The notes under the pieces were generated by a model. It saw only the letters and a program-made list of their open reading frames with translations, searched no databases and was not told where the DNA came from. From Treponema_I sp045599005 (GTDB taxonomy: Bacteria > Spirochaetota > Spirochaetia > Treponematales > Treponemataceae), in NCBI GenBank assembly GCA_045599005.1, contig JAZRVF010000006.1, forward strand, positions 31,023-95,022: 64,000 nt of DNA, in the 5' to 3' direction. This document shows positions 8,298-17,387 of the stretch, piece after piece. Numbering within the stretch: position 1 is the stretch's first letter; each line of letters opens with the position of its first letter. Made by a program: the position numbers and the translations under genes.

Positions 8298-9893
8298 CTA
8301 GGAACTTACTTCCCGGACCTCACCAATTATAGCATAGTTTCGCATTATTTCAAGAAAAAGACTCCATTTTGGAAAAGTCATCTCAAGATAATCAGATCCT
8401 TCGTGATTACGGGAGGAAGCAAAAAGAACTTTCAGATTGGCGACAATCTCCGGTTTTGTCTTTCGCGCGTCAGGAATCAGCTCCTCAAGACGTTTGGAAA
8501 GCTTGCTGATGACTGTCACCTCCGTCTGGATCAGCGCCTTTGCCTCTTTGTTTATGTTCTCAATCATTTTTGCAAGAGAAGTCATGAAAGAGGGATCCCG
8601 GTGGCTGTCCTTTATGTAACCGTCCATGAGTGTCACATCGTTCTTTCCTTCCTTCTCGAAAGATTTCTCAAACTCCGCGATATGACCAGAAACTTCCGCG
8701 GCTTCGTATACAATGGCGGAGAAATCAGATTTGTACTGGTCATTGTTGAAGAATCCTTCCACAACAATGTCGTTCAGGAGGGAAGTAACACTTTCGTTCA
8801 TGAATTCCCTGCAGAATGACTTTATGATCTGGAGCGGTGTGATCCACAGGAAGGATCCGGCACCGGTTGTCGTGTAGCGGACGCTGTTTTCCGCAGTGTA
8901 ACCGGAAAGCGGAGCCAGTTCCTTTTCCTCAAAAAGTTCCGCTATCTCCTGCTGGATGTGTTCGTCCTGAAGTTCGCTCGTGATGAGTTTTGTGTTGTTC
9001 TCAAAGGATGTACGCAGTTTTCCCGTGTATTCCTGCAGATAATTCACATAAGTCTGATTGATTTTGCCCTGATAGTTGGGATTGTTCTTTGCAAGACAAA
9101 GCAGGTTCAGCAGAAGTGTGGGCGTAAGGATCCTGCTGAGGATGACGGAAGTTTTCCTGAGATGCATGCTGAGTTTCTCCAGCTCTGCCTCGGAAATGGT
9201 ATGCCGTGACTGATACACTGCGATGGCGTTCAGTGCACGGCCTGTTGACGCAGTGATTGAGATGCCCGCCGTTATGAAATAAAAGTCCTCAAGGTAATTC
9301 TCAAGCTGATCAAGGGAAGTTGCCTCAAACTGATAATCCCCGTCCGGATCGGAAGGAGAGTAATCAGGGCAGAAAAGTCTGATCACCGGCGTAAAGGAAA
9401 AGCGGCACAGATCCACAAGACTGTCCAGGCCCCGCAGAGTTTTTTCAATCTGAATGAATGTGGTGGAAGAAAGTTCCTGGACCAGTGTCTGAAGATTGCG
9501 TTTCTGAGCCTCAAGACTCCGGGCTGGATTCGCGGAAATCATCAGATCTTCCTTACGGTTTGCATATTCCAGCTGTTCAATCAGCTGCTGGCCTTTGTCG
9601 GAGAATCCGGTCTCCAGAAGAACATCAGTGTAATGAGCCTTAAGTGTCGCGTCTCCGCTTGCAATTGTCGCGGAAAACAGTTTCTCCAGAGGAATAAGGT
9701 GTGAATGCAGCTGGCGGAATGCCTCACCCATGTTGGGAAGGAGCATCTGGTTTTTGTACATTGCAGGAGTATACTGTTTTAGTGCTGTCTCGATTTTTTT
9801 TATTTCCTGTTTAAGCTGATTCTCAGGTTTTGAACTTCCGAAAAGAGAACCGAACAACTCCAGGATCTGGGAAAATAGGCTCATATCCTCCAT
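8298..9893 (-). CDS. Large spirochaetal protein, probably DUF5312 family
   Basis: 531 aa with no signal peptide and no clear membrane segment. It is mostly helical with several coiled-coil-like stretches (residues 20-40, 100-150, 440-480). Composition and organisation recall the DUF5312 proteins of spirochaetes, whose function is unknown; I cannot confirm the match. The start is uncertain: ATG 9893, or ATG 9884 nine bases later, which has GGAGG only 2 nt upstream. TTTACA and TAATAT boxes precede it. It ends 35 nt before the diguanylate cyclase. Confidence 0.6.
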   Translation of the reverse strand: MEDMSLFSQILELFGSLFGSSKPENQLKQEIKKIETALKQYTPAMYKNQMLLPNMGEAFRQLHSHLIPLEKLFSATIASGDATLKAHYTDVLLETGFSDKGQQLIEQLEYANRKEDLMISANPARSLEAQKRNLQTLVQELSSTTFIQIEKTLRGLDSLVDLCRFSFTPVIRLFCPDYSPSDPDGDYQFEATSLDQLENYLEDFYFITAGISITASTGRALNAIAVYQSRHTISEAELEKLSMHLRKTSVILSRILTPTLLLNLLCLAKNNPNYQGKINQTYVNYLQEYTGKLRTSFENNTKLITSELQDEHIQQEIAELFEEKELAPLSGYTAENSVRYTTTGAGSFLWITPLQIIKSFCREFMNESVTSLLNDIVVEGFFNNDQYKSDFSAIVYEAAEVSGHIAEFEKSFEKEGKNDVTLMDGYIKDSHRDPSFMTSLAKMIENINKEAKALIQTEVTVISKLSKRLEELIPDARKTKPEIVANLKVLFASSRNHEGSDYLEMTFPKWSLFLEIMRNYAIIGEVREVSS

Positions 9894-9962
9894 ATTATGT
9901 CATAAATCCTCTCTTTGTAAATGATGCTTGACGCTCTGCAAGAAAAAAGGGTACTAATACGT

Positions 9963-10523
9963 ATGCAGAAATCCGTAGAAAACTATCCTTTTATTTCTGA
10001 ATACGTTGAACAGGACGTTCTTGAAGCCATGCAGACCCTTTTTTCAGCCGGTACAGCTGCTGATCAGTCTGCTGCCGCTGCTGTTCTTGCCCAGGCACTG
10101 GGAGCTGATGATTCTGTAAAAAAAATCCTCGCTTCTGATGAATCTTCTGAGCAGGAGGCAAAACTTCTTTCCAGTTTCCAGAACAATCTTAAGCTGCTTG
10201 TGCAGAAAACCTGGGTTGAGAAAAGCGACGAGGCTCTGAAAGAGCAGGTTCTGTACCGTCTGGACACAATCTGTAAAACAGCCGGTGCTGACGTCTACAC
10301 TCAGTCTTATGCAGAAATCGTAAAGCTTCTTAACGATGCGCTCTTCCTCATGTTCGGTTCACAGGCTCAGAAGGAAGACTTCATCAAATACGCATTCCGC
10401 ATTGACCCCGGATTCGGGATTTTCTCCTGGTATGTCAACACACTGCCTCCTGCTGCAGACGATGCAGTCACTCCGGCAAAAATCATGCTTCTTCCAGGAA
10501 TCTTCTTCCTTTCTACATTCTGA
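9963..10523 (+). CDS. Hypothetical helical protein upstream of proA
   Basis: 186 aa from ATG 9963; an ATG at 9921 is possible, but a TTGACG (9928-9933) / TACTAA (9952-9957) promoter-like pair overlaps that stretch and points to transcription beginning near 9963. It is Ala/Leu-rich and almost all helical (ISEYVEQDVLEAMQTLF, QSAAAAVLAQALG), without signal peptide. The C-terminus has a proline-containing hydrophobic segment (KIMLLPGIFFLSTF). No family recognised. It is divergent from the 531-aa gene and precedes proA by about 70 nt. Confidence 0.55.
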   Translation: MQKSVENYPFISEYVEQDVLEAMQTLFSAGTAADQSAAAAVLAQALGADDSVKKILASDESSEQEAKLLSSFQNNLKLLVQKTWVEKSDEALKEQVLYRLDTICKTAGADVYTQSYAEIVKLLNDALFLMFGSQAQKEDFIKYAFRIDPGFGIFSWYVNTLPPAADDAVTPAKIMLLPGIFFLSTF

Positions 10524-10543
10524 TTTGTTTCTGCGTGTGCATG

Positions 10544-10584
10544 CCTGAGTACCCTTCATACGCGATGTATTCTGCGTACTCAGG
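10544..10584 (+). promoter_or_regulatory. Hairpin sequestering the proA ribosome-binding site
   Basis: CCTGAGTAC (10544-10552) pairs perfectly with GTACTCAGG (10576-10584) around a 23-nt loop. The last bases of the 3' arm are the start of the AGGAG Shine-Dalgarno before the ATG at 10593. An alternative inner stem, TACGC with GCGTA, uses part of the same arm and would release it. This is the geometry of a translational switch, although no ligand or effector is visible. Confidence 0.45.
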
Positions 10585-10592
10585 AGATGAAC

Positions 10593-11873
10593 ATGATACA
10601 GGAACAGATTTTTGATCTGCTGCGCGGAAGTGCAGCCCGACTTGCAGGTCTTTCTGCCGCCGAGAAAAATCAGGCGCTGAAGGCTGTGCAGGATTCTCTT
10701 CTTAAAAACCAATCACAGATTCTTGAGGCAAACTCTCTGGATGTTGCCCGCGCCATTGAAGCCGGAACAAAGGAGTCTCTTGTGGACCGGCTCCGTCTTA
10801 CTGAATCCCGCTGGAAAAACATTGCGGGCTGCATCGATACCGTGATCGCACAGACAGATCCTGTCGGCAGTGTGGAAAGCGGATGGACAACTGCTGCCGG
10901 TCTTGAGATCCGGAAAGTGCGTGTTCCCCTCGGAGTTGCATCAATCATTTACGAATCACGGCCAAATGTCACCGTTGACGCCTTTGCCCTTGCATTTAAA
11001 AGCGGCAATGCGATCCTTCTCCGCGGAAGTTCATCAGCCCTGGATTCAAACAAGGCCATTGTCGCCGCCATCAAAGAAGGACTCAGCAGTTATTCCGACT
11101 CCTCATCCGCAGCCGGTCTTGAGAATGCAGTCTTTCTTGCGGACAGCGGCGAACGCAGTGATGTGGACCAGATTCTCAACGCTGTGGGGAAAATCGATGT
11201 CGTGCTTCCCCGTGGCGGTGCGGCTCTGATCAGGATGGTCGTTGAAAAAGCCCGTGTGCCCGTGATTGAGACAGGCAGCGGAATATGCCACCTTTTTGTC
11301 GACGAATCCGCAGATATAGAGATGGCCGCAGAGATTGCAGAAAATGCAAAACTGCAGCGCCCCGGAGTATGTAACGCCATAGAAGTCTGTCTTGTACACA
11401 GAAATGCGGCCCCGGATTTTCTTCCGGCACTGGTGAGAAAGTTTGCAGACCGTGCGGAACTCCGCTGTGACCCCGGCGCAATGTCTGTGCTTGAGAAAGC
11501 AGGTCTTGCGGGTCCCCGTGTTAAAGCCGCCGGAGACACAGATTTTGACACAGAATTCCTGGACAACATTCTTGCAATAAAAACCGTTGATTCTGTGGCA
11601 GAGGCCGTTGAGCACATAAACGCACACAACACGAAGCACTCAGAATCAATCATCACCCGCGACAGGGACAATGCCCGTTATTTTCAGGCAAAGGTTGATG
11701 CGGCCTGCGTATACGTGAATGCTTCCACCCGCTTCACAGACGGAGAAATGTTCGGTTACGGAGCAGAGCTGGGAATCAGTACACAGAAGATGCACGTGCG
11801 CGGTCCCATGGGACTTACTGCACTTACAACAACAAAATATTTTATTGACGGAAACGGTCAGGTGAGAAAATGA
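10593..11873 (+). CDS. proA: Gamma-glutamyl phosphate reductase
   Basis: 426 aa. It reduces glutamyl-5-phosphate to the semialdehyde in proline synthesis. Family landmarks include IYESRPNVTVDAFAL, LLRGSSSALDSN, LPRGGAALIRMV and the aldehyde-dehydrogenase-like cysteine in RPGVCNAIE. I choose ATG 10593 because AGGAG lies 6 nt before it; ATG 10587 abuts the Shine-Dalgarno. The stop overlaps the proB ATG (ATGA), so reductase and kinase are coupled, in the order A-B rather than the common B-A. A hairpin hides the ribosome-binding site. Confidence 0.96.
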   Translation: MIQEQIFDLLRGSAARLAGLSAAEKNQALKAVQDSLLKNQSQILEANSLDVARAIEAGTKESLVDRLRLTESRWKNIAGCIDTVIAQTDPVGSVESGWTTAAGLEIRKVRVPLGVASIIYESRPNVTVDAFALAFKSGNAILLRGSSSALDSNKAIVAAIKEGLSSYSDSSSAAGLENAVFLADSGERSDVDQILNAVGKIDVVLPRGGAALIRMVVEKARVPVIETGSGICHLFVDESADIEMAAEIAENAKLQRPGVCNAIEVCLVHRNAAPDFLPALVRKFADRAELRCDPGAMSVLEKAGLAGPRVKAAGDTDFDTEFLDNILAIKTVDSVAEAVEHINAHNTKHSESIITRDRDNARYFQAKVDAACVYVNASTRFTDGEMFGYGAELGISTQKMHVRGPMGLTALTTTKYFIDGNGQVRK

Positions 11874-12676
11874 AGACGCAGATGAACATTCAGCAGGCTG
11901 TAGAAGAAGCCCGTAAAATTGTAGTAAAAATCGGATCCAACACGCTGGCAAAGGCGGACGGGACAATCAACACAGAGTTTCTTGATTCCTTTGCGGAACA
12001 GTGTTCCTCGCTGATTAAAAAGGGCAAACAGATTGTGATCGTTTCTTCCGGTGCGCAGGTTGCAGGCGTTTCCACCATTGACCGCTGGGCCCGCAAAAAG
12101 GATGTGCACTTCAGACAGGCACTGTGTGCAATCGGGCAGGTTGAGCTTATGAGCCAGTGGAGAAAAGCTTTCGCTTCACAGGATCTGCACATCGGACAGC
12201 TTCTGTTCACCCGCGAGGACTTTGAGAATGACCACCGCTCACTGAACATCCGCAACACACTTTTTACCCTTGTGGACGAAGGTGTTGTTCCCGTAATCAA
12301 TGAAAACGACTCCGTTTCTTTTGAAGAAGATTCCATCGGTGACAATGACAACCTTTCTGCCATGACGGCGATTCTCTGGAGTGCCGACCTTCTTGTGCTC
12401 TTCAGTGACATTGACGGTGTGTTCACAAAAAACCCGAAGGAAGATCCTACGGCTGAGCTTGTGGAAACTGTGGAAAGCATAGAAAAACTTAAGAGCGAGA
12501 TCTCCATCGGTGCCACAAACAGTTTCGGTACCGGCGGAATCCAGACAAAGCTTGAGGCGGCAGAGCGCGTAGTGAAATACGGAATCCCCATGGTCCTGGC
12601 AAACGGCGGCAAAGAGAATGCACTGGCAGGTCTTGCAGACGGAAGCCGCAGGGGAACACTGTTTCTGGCAGACTGA
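11870..12676 (+). CDS. proB: Glutamate 5-kinase without PUA domain
   Basis: 268 aa, the amino-acid kinase domain only; many family members are about 370 aa with a C-terminal PUA domain that is missing here. Visible landmarks are KIVVKIGSNTL at the N-terminus, VIVSSGAQVAG, INENDSVSFEE, GDNDNLSA and the nucleotide-binding FSDIDGVFTKNP. It phosphorylates glutamate for ProA. The start overlaps the proA stop. Short PUA-less forms are known in some bacteria, so it need not be broken. Confidence 0.95.
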   Translation: MKTQMNIQQAVEEARKIVVKIGSNTLAKADGTINTEFLDSFAEQCSSLIKKGKQIVIVSSGAQVAGVSTIDRWARKKDVHFRQALCAIGQVELMSQWRKAFASQDLHIGQLLFTREDFENDHRSLNIRNTLFTLVDEGVVPVINENDSVSFEEDSIGDNDNLSAMTAILWSADLLVLFSDIDGVFTKNPKEDPTAELVETVESIEKLKSEISIGATNSFGTGGIQTKLEAAERVVKYGIPMVLANGGKENALAGLADGSRRGTLFLAD

Positions 12677-12681
12677 TCTTT

Positions 12682-13779
12682 ATGTGCAGAAGCAGAATTC
12701 CGGCCTGGCGTAAAATCATTCTTCTGTGTGTCAGCCTGCTGTTCTCTCTGACCGCCTGTACAGAAAACGGAAACAAGACCACGCAGGACACAGAAACGGA
12801 ATCACTGTATTCTTCGGCTGAACGGACCGCCCGGGACGCAGAGAATGCAGACGCAGATCTGATTGTGTATTCCCCACACCCGGAAGAAATGAGCTCCTTT
12901 CTCGTAAAGGAATTCAGACAGCGCACCGGACTTCACGTGACAGTGGTGAACGGCGGCACAAGGGAACTTCTTGAAGCCCTTGAAGCAGGCCACAAAGCTG
13001 ATGTGTTCTGGGGCGGCGGGATTGAATCCCTTGAGGCACACAAATATCTCTTTGATCCCTACATATACAGTCAGGAAGAACTTCTTCTTGAGAACTTCGT
13101 CTCCCCTGAGCATCTCTGGACCGGTTTTTCGCAGATGACAATGGTCATTGCCTACAACACAAGCCTGATTCAGGACCGAGCGCTTCCTGCAGGCTGGCAG
13201 GATCTTGCAAAGACAAAGTTCAGGAATCAGATTCTTATGGCTGATCCGAATAAGTCAGGCTCTTCCTTTTCGCTGCTTGTGACGATGCTGCTTGCAAACG
13301 GCGGTTTCTCCCTGGAAAAGGAAGCGCCCGGCTGGCAGTTTGTGGAGAAACTGGTCCGGAACATGGGCGCAGGAGGCCTTACAGCAGGTTCTTCCGATGT
13401 TTACTCTGCCGTTGCAGCAGGAGAAGCATACTTCGGCCTGACTTTTGAAAATGCAGTTCTTTCACTCAAGAATTCAGGCAGACCTGTCAACCAGATCTAT
13501 CCGGCGGAAGGTACGGTCTGTCTGCCCGACGGAATTGCTCTCTGCAAAGGTTCCCAGAACAGAGAGGCTGCAGCCGCATTCATGGAGTTCATGCTGGGAC
13601 GCGATGTCCAGGAAATGAGCCGGGAACGCTGGTTCAGGCGCAGTGTGCGCAAAGACATTACAGCGCCAGAAGGTGCCGTGGAAATGGATGCGATCAACCG
13701 AGTTGACTACAACGTGACTCTTGCGGCCCAGAACCAGGAGAAAATCCTTGCCTTATGGAGCAGCATTCTTTCCGAGTGA
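12682..13779 (+). CDS. Extracellular solute-binding lipoprotein (iron/phosphonate-like family 1)
   Basis: 365 aa. A signal peptide ends in the lipobox FSLTAC, so the protein should be lipid-anchored facing the periplasm. The mature part begins with LIVYSPHPEEMSS and continues with DVFWGGG, NTSLIQDRALPAGWQDL and KSGSSFSLL, a type II periplasmic-binding fold like that of Fe(III)-binding FbpA proteins and PgtC-like sensors. No permease or ATPase gene is nearby, so it may serve an unlinked transporter or a signalling system. It lies 5 nt after proB, probably by read-through rather than function. Confidence 0.8.
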   Translation: MCRSRIPAWRKIILLCVSLLFSLTACTENGNKTTQDTETESLYSSAERTARDAENADADLIVYSPHPEEMSSFLVKEFRQRTGLHVTVVNGGTRELLEALEAGHKADVFWGGGIESLEAHKYLFDPYIYSQEELLLENFVSPEHLWTGFSQMTMVIAYNTSLIQDRALPAGWQDLAKTKFRNQILMADPNKSGSSFSLLVTMLLANGGFSLEKEAPGWQFVEKLVRNMGAGGLTAGSSDVYSAVAAGEAYFGLTFENAVLSLKNSGRPVNQIYPAEGTVCLPDGIALCKGSQNREAAAAFMEFMLGRDVQEMSRERWFRRSVRKDITAPEGAVEMDAINRVDYNVTLAAQNQEKILALWSSILSE

Positions 13780-13791
13780 TTTTCATCCGGA

Positions 13792-14865
13792 TCAGCTCTG
13801 CTTCTGCCGCCTGTATTCTCCCGGAGTAAGGCCTGTTTCCCGCTTGAAAGTGCGTATGAAATGCTCAGGATTCAGATACCCTATCTCAACGGAAACAGCA
13901 CTTACCGGCACGCCCGTATCTTCAAGCAGTGCTTTTGCGCGTCTCATACGCATTCGGAGCACAATCTGGGTAAAAGTGTAGCCTGTGATCTGCTTTATCA
14001 GTTTGGATGCGTACTGGGTGGAAAGGTGGAAAGCACCGGCCGTCTGTTCCAGAGTCACGTCAAAACCTGAATCCTGAATGTAGCGGATGATGTCAAAGCG
14101 CAGAAGATTCTCCCTGTTCACGTTCGGGGGAAGGTCATAGTTTTTTGCACAGCTTCTCACAATCAGGATGAAAAGCATGTGCAGCTCCGCCTGAAGCATA
14201 TCCTGCGAAAACAGATCTTTGCGCTTGTTCTCGTCATACATCTGCAGAATCGTTTTGCGTACTTTCTCACCTCCGTCACCAGAGTCCCTCGTCCTGAAGA
14301 TAATGTAGTCACTGGCCTTTGAGCCGTACATGTTGCTGAGGAAAAAAGAGGACAGAATATTGTCAGAACGCAGGAAGTTTATGAAAATGTCCTCAAATGT
14401 GGTCTGCCGGATAAGAATGTTCAGAATGATGCTGGAGTCAAAAACACTTATGCTGTGTTTGACATTTGGCGGAATCAGACAGATGTCACCGGCCTTCATA
14501 AGAAATTCCATGCCGTTTATCACCTGATTTGTCTGGCCTTCAAGAACATAGAAAAGTTCAAGAAACTCGTGGCTGTGATAAAACACCGGTGTAAAATCAG
14601 GATGCTTCCGGATCACAATGTTCTTCTTTCGGTCAGTACCGAAAAACCATTCTTCCGGCAGAACATCAGGCACGGTCTCCGGAACTTCAGGAATGAACAG
14701 CTTACGGCTTATGAGCTCATCTCTGTCCAGACTGCTGAGGAAATGCAGAAAATCCGCGGAATTTCCGGCATTCTTCGCATTGTGATAAGTCTTGTAGAAG
14801 CGTTCGTCGTCACTTTCTGCAGTGAGTTCATAAGGAATCTGGATTTTTTCCGGTTCATTCATCAT
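13792..14865 (-). CDS. AraC-family regulator, likely for rhamnose genes
   Basis: 357 aa. Residues ~90-170 form a cupin-like sensor region (HSHEFLELFYVLEGQTNQVINGMEF) and ~255-355 the two helix-turn-helix AraC domain ending HFIRTFKRETGLTPGEYRR. It is divergent from rhaB across about 93 bp, which makes it the probable activator of rhaBD in response to rhamnose or a derivative; the ligand is inferred from context. The ATG at 14865 has no Shine-Dalgarno but a -10 box 7 nt upstream. Confidence 0.85.
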   Translation of the reverse strand: MMNEPEKIQIPYELTAESDDERFYKTYHNAKNAGNSADFLHFLSSLDRDELISRKLFIPEVPETVPDVLPEEWFFGTDRKKNIVIRKHPDFTPVFYHSHEFLELFYVLEGQTNQVINGMEFLMKAGDICLIPPNVKHSISVFDSSIILNILIRQTTFEDIFINFLRSDNILSSFFLSNMYGSKASDYIIFRTRDSGDGGEKVRKTILQMYDENKRKDLFSQDMLQAELHMLFILIVRSCAKNYDLPPNVNRENLLRFDIIRYIQDSGFDVTLEQTAGAFHLSTQYASKLIKQITGYTFTQIVLRMRMRRAKALLEDTGVPVSAVSVEIGYLNPEHFIRTFKRETGLTPGEYRRQKQS

Positions 14866-14872
14866 GGAATTG

Positions 14873-14901
14873 ATTCTTTCTTAAAAGTTAAAAAAAATCA
14901 A
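14873..14901 (-). promoter_or_regulatory. Candidate leaderless promoter of the AraC-family gene
   Basis: On the minus strand TTGATT (14896-14901), 17 nt, AAGAAT (14873-14878), then 7 nt to the ATG. The -35 box overlaps a perfect dyad (14898-14911), which would allow autoregulation. Confidence 0.4.
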
Positions 14902-14911
14902 TTAAAATTGA
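14898..14911. promoter_or_regulatory. Candidate operator between araC-type gene and rhaB
   Basis: TCAATT-AA-AATTGA is a perfect 6-bp inverted repeat with a 2-bp centre, in the divergent control region. It is AT-rich and short, so chance is possible; position is the main argument. Confidence 0.3.
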
Positions 14912-14946
14912 CAAATCAGGTTATACCTTAGTCATGAAAGTGGTTG

Positions 14947-14952
14947 TACAAT
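14947..14952 (+). promoter_or_regulatory. rhaB -10 box, 6 nt before the start codon
   Basis: TACAAT at 14947-14952 is followed by 6 nt and the ATG at 14959. No good -35 is found 16-18 nt upstream, as expected for a promoter that depends on an AraC-type activator. There is no convincing Shine-Dalgarno. Confidence 0.4.
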
Positions 14953-14958
14953 GTGCTT

Positions 14959-16377
14959 ATGGAACAGTGTTTTCTTGCAGTTGACATCGGTGCCTCCAGC
15001 GGGCGCCACATTTTGGGCTCAATCAAAGAGGGCTCCCTTTTTTTTGAAGAAATCTACCGCTTTGAGAACGGTATGAAAAACCGGAACGGACATCTGTGCT
15101 GGTCAACAAAGTCCCTTTTCCTGAACATTATCGAAGGTATGAAAAAATGCCGGGAAATCGGGAAAATTCCCACCAGCATAGGAATTGATACCTGGGGCTG
15201 TGATTTTGTTCTCCTTGACGAAAATGACCAGGTTGTAGGAGACACGGTGGCTTACCGTGACAGACGCACAACCGGCATGGACGACGTTCTTTCACAGAAC
15301 ATCAGTCCGGAAGAACTTTACAGCCGGACCGGTATCCAGAAGCAGATTTTCAACACGGTCTACCAGCTTACGGCAATCAAAGAGAAAAATCCGGAAATGC
15401 TTGAGAAAGCACGCACTTTCCTTATGATTCCCGATTATTTCAATTTCCTGCTCTGCGGTAAAAAGGCAAACGAATACACAAACGCAACCACCACAGGCAT
15501 GGTAAACGCGGCATCCAAACAATGGGACCGGGAACTGTTTGAAAAAGCCGGATTCCCGGCAGACATTTTCCTGCCTCTGTCCACACCGGGTACAGTTCTC
15601 GGGGACCTGCTGCCGGAAATTGCGGAACAGGTGGGATTCAACTGCAAAGTTGTACTGCCCTGTACCCACGACACAGGATCCGCTGTGGCCGCACTTCCCT
15701 GCACCGACACAGCCGCGGAAGGAAAAATGCCGCTTTACATCAGCTCCGGCACCTGGTCCCTGCTTGGTACTGAACAGATGGAGCCACGCACCGGTGAGCA
15801 GATGCGCGCACTGAACTTTACCAATGAAGGCGGTTACGACTACCGGTTCCGCATTCTCAAAAACATCATGGGACTCTGGATGATCCAGTCTCTGCGCAAG
15901 GAACTGGCAGCCAGCCACGGCAAGATCAGTTTTGACGAACTGGACGGCTCTGCAGAGAAACAGGACATTCCTTCCATTGTTGACTGCAACGAGCAGTGTT
16001 TTCTTGCACCGGACTCCATGACAGACATGGTGAAACTCCGCTGCGCACAGACAGGACAGCGGGTGCCGGAAACACCGGGGGAACTGGCGGCGGTTGTCTA
16101 CAACAGTCTTGCAGTATGCTATGCCGATGCGGTAAAAGAACTGGAATCAATCTTCGGATGCAGATATACAGATCTGTACATAATCGGCGGTGGAAGCAGA
16201 TCGGTTCTGCTTAACACACTGACCGCGAAGAAAACAGGTCTTAACGTGCACACAGGGCCTTCCGAAGCAACCGCGATCGGAAACTGTCTTGTGCAGATGA
16301 TTTCAGCAGGAGTTTTTGCCACCCTGCAGGAAGCACGAGCAAGTGTAAAAAATTACGTTGCCATGGGTGGCAACTGA
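14959..16377 (+). CDS. rhaB: Rhamnulokinase
   Basis: 472 aa of the FGGY carbohydrate kinase family. It phosphorylates L-rhamnulose at C1. N-terminal phosphate-binding loop LAVDIGASSGRHI, substrate-site IDTWGCDFVLLD, and the C-terminal ATP-site IIGGGSRSVLLNTLTA are all visible; SSGR is typical of rhamnulokinases. I use ATG 14959; a TTG at 14944 is in frame. It heads a rhaB-rhaD pair divergent from an AraC-type regulator. L-rhamnose isomerase is absent from this window. Confidence 0.93.
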   Translation: MEQCFLAVDIGASSGRHILGSIKEGSLFFEEIYRFENGMKNRNGHLCWSTKSLFLNIIEGMKKCREIGKIPTSIGIDTWGCDFVLLDENDQVVGDTVAYRDRRTTGMDDVLSQNISPEELYSRTGIQKQIFNTVYQLTAIKEKNPEMLEKARTFLMIPDYFNFLLCGKKANEYTNATTTGMVNAASKQWDRELFEKAGFPADIFLPLSTPGTVLGDLLPEIAEQVGFNCKVVLPCTHDTGSAVAALPCTDTAAEGKMPLYISSGTWSLLGTEQMEPRTGEQMRALNFTNEGGYDYRFRILKNIMGLWMIQSLRKELAASHGKISFDELDGSAEKQDIPSIVDCNEQCFLAPDSMTDMVKLRCAQTGQRVPETPGELAAVVYNSLAVCYADAVKELESIFGCRYTDLYIIGGGSRSVLLNTLTAKKTGLNVHTGPSEATAIGNCLVQMISAGVFATLQEARASVKNYVAMGGN

Positions 16378-16424
16378 AACTGACAGACTGAATTATTCTG
16401 ACTTTTTATTTTGTAGGAGAAAAT

Positions 16425-17234
16425 ATGAACTTTACAGATTTGAAATTCGTAAAAGCCTATATCCGCATGGCAGATGACGGCTGGAATCAGGGATGGCACG
16501 AGCGCAACGGTGGAAACCTTACTTACCGCCTCACACCTGCCGAAGTTGAAGAATCAAAGCCTTTCTGCGCAGACAATGCAGAATGGAAACCTATCGGAGC
16601 AGATGTTCCTGAGCTTGCGGGCGAATACTTCCTTGCCACCGGAAGCGGAAAATATTTCCGCAATGTAAAGGACTTTCCTGATGAAAGTTTCGCACTGATC
16701 CAGATTGATGACAAAGGTGTGAACTACCGGATTCTCTGGGGACTTTCAGCCGGTGGACGTCCTACCAGCGAACTTCCAACCCATCTGATGAACCATGCGG
16801 TGAAAGTTGCATGCGGACAGACAGAAAACCGTGTCATTTATCATGCACATCCGGCAAACATCATTGCACTTACTTTCATTCTGCCGCTGGATCACGAAGT
16901 TTTTACCCGCGAACTGTGGGAAAGCGCAACTGAATGCCCTGTTGTGTTCCCTGACGGTGTGCGCGTTGTTCCGTGGATGGTTCCCGGCGGACGGGAAATT
17001 GCTGAAGCCACCAGCGTATACATGAAGGAATGCAACGCAGTGGTCTGGGCTCATCACGGACTTTTCTGCAGCGGAACAACCTTTGACGAAACCTTCGGTC
17101 TTATGCACACAATCGAGAAAGCAGCCGAAATCCTCGTTAAAGTGCGTTCATGCACCGCAACAAAAGTCCAGACAATCACAAAACAGGACTTCATCGATCT
17201 GGCAAAAGCATTCGGCGTAAAACTGGCATACTGA
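16425..17234 (+). CDS. rhaD: Rhamnulose-1-phosphate aldolase
   Basis: 269 aa class II aldolase. It splits rhamnulose-1-phosphate into dihydroxyacetone phosphate and L-lactaldehyde using a metal ion. The N-terminus (WNQGWHERNGGNLTYRL) is diagnostic, metal ligands are in IYHAHPANI, and a later conserved His is in WAHHGLFC. Start at 16425 behind GGAG. It follows rhaB by 47 nt and ends before a very long hairpin. Together with RhaB it completes the lower rhamnose pathway. Confidence 0.95.
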   Translation: MNFTDLKFVKAYIRMADDGWNQGWHERNGGNLTYRLTPAEVEESKPFCADNAEWKPIGADVPELAGEYFLATGSGKYFRNVKDFPDESFALIQIDDKGVNYRILWGLSAGGRPTSELPTHLMNHAVKVACGQTENRVIYHAHPANIIALTFILPLDHEVFTRELWESATECPVVFPDGVRVVPWMVPGGREIAEATSVYMKECNAVVWAHHGLFCSGTTFDETFGLMHTIEKAAEILVKVRSCTATKVQTITKQDFIDLAKAFGVKLAY

Positions 17235-17261
17235 TTTTACTGAATCACCTGCTACAGTGTC

Positions 17262-17366
17262 AAAAAAAATGGCTGCCGGAGTCAGAAGTTTTGTTGCGGG
17301 CTTGCTTGTGCACCAGCACAACTCAAGCTTAGCAACGGAACTCTGACGGAAGGCAGCCATTTTTTT
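17262..17366. terminator. Very long bidirectional hairpin between rhaD and the SPFH gene
   Basis: A 105-nt near-palindrome. The outer arms AAAAAAATGGCTGCC (17263-17277) and the matching 17352-17366 pair perfectly over 15 bp, then GTCAG/CTGAC, GTTGC/GCAAC, CTTG/CAAG and TTGTGC/GCACAA continue inward. Poly-A on the left and poly-T on the right suit termination in both directions between convergent genes. It is three times the length of a usual terminator. Confidence 0.7.
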
Positions 17367-17387
17367 CGGCAGCTTATTTTTTGCAGC

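Noticed and set aside
11890..12612. 240-aa open frame antisense to proB
   Set aside because: Ser/Arg-rich shadow of a clear glutamate kinase gene, without start signals.
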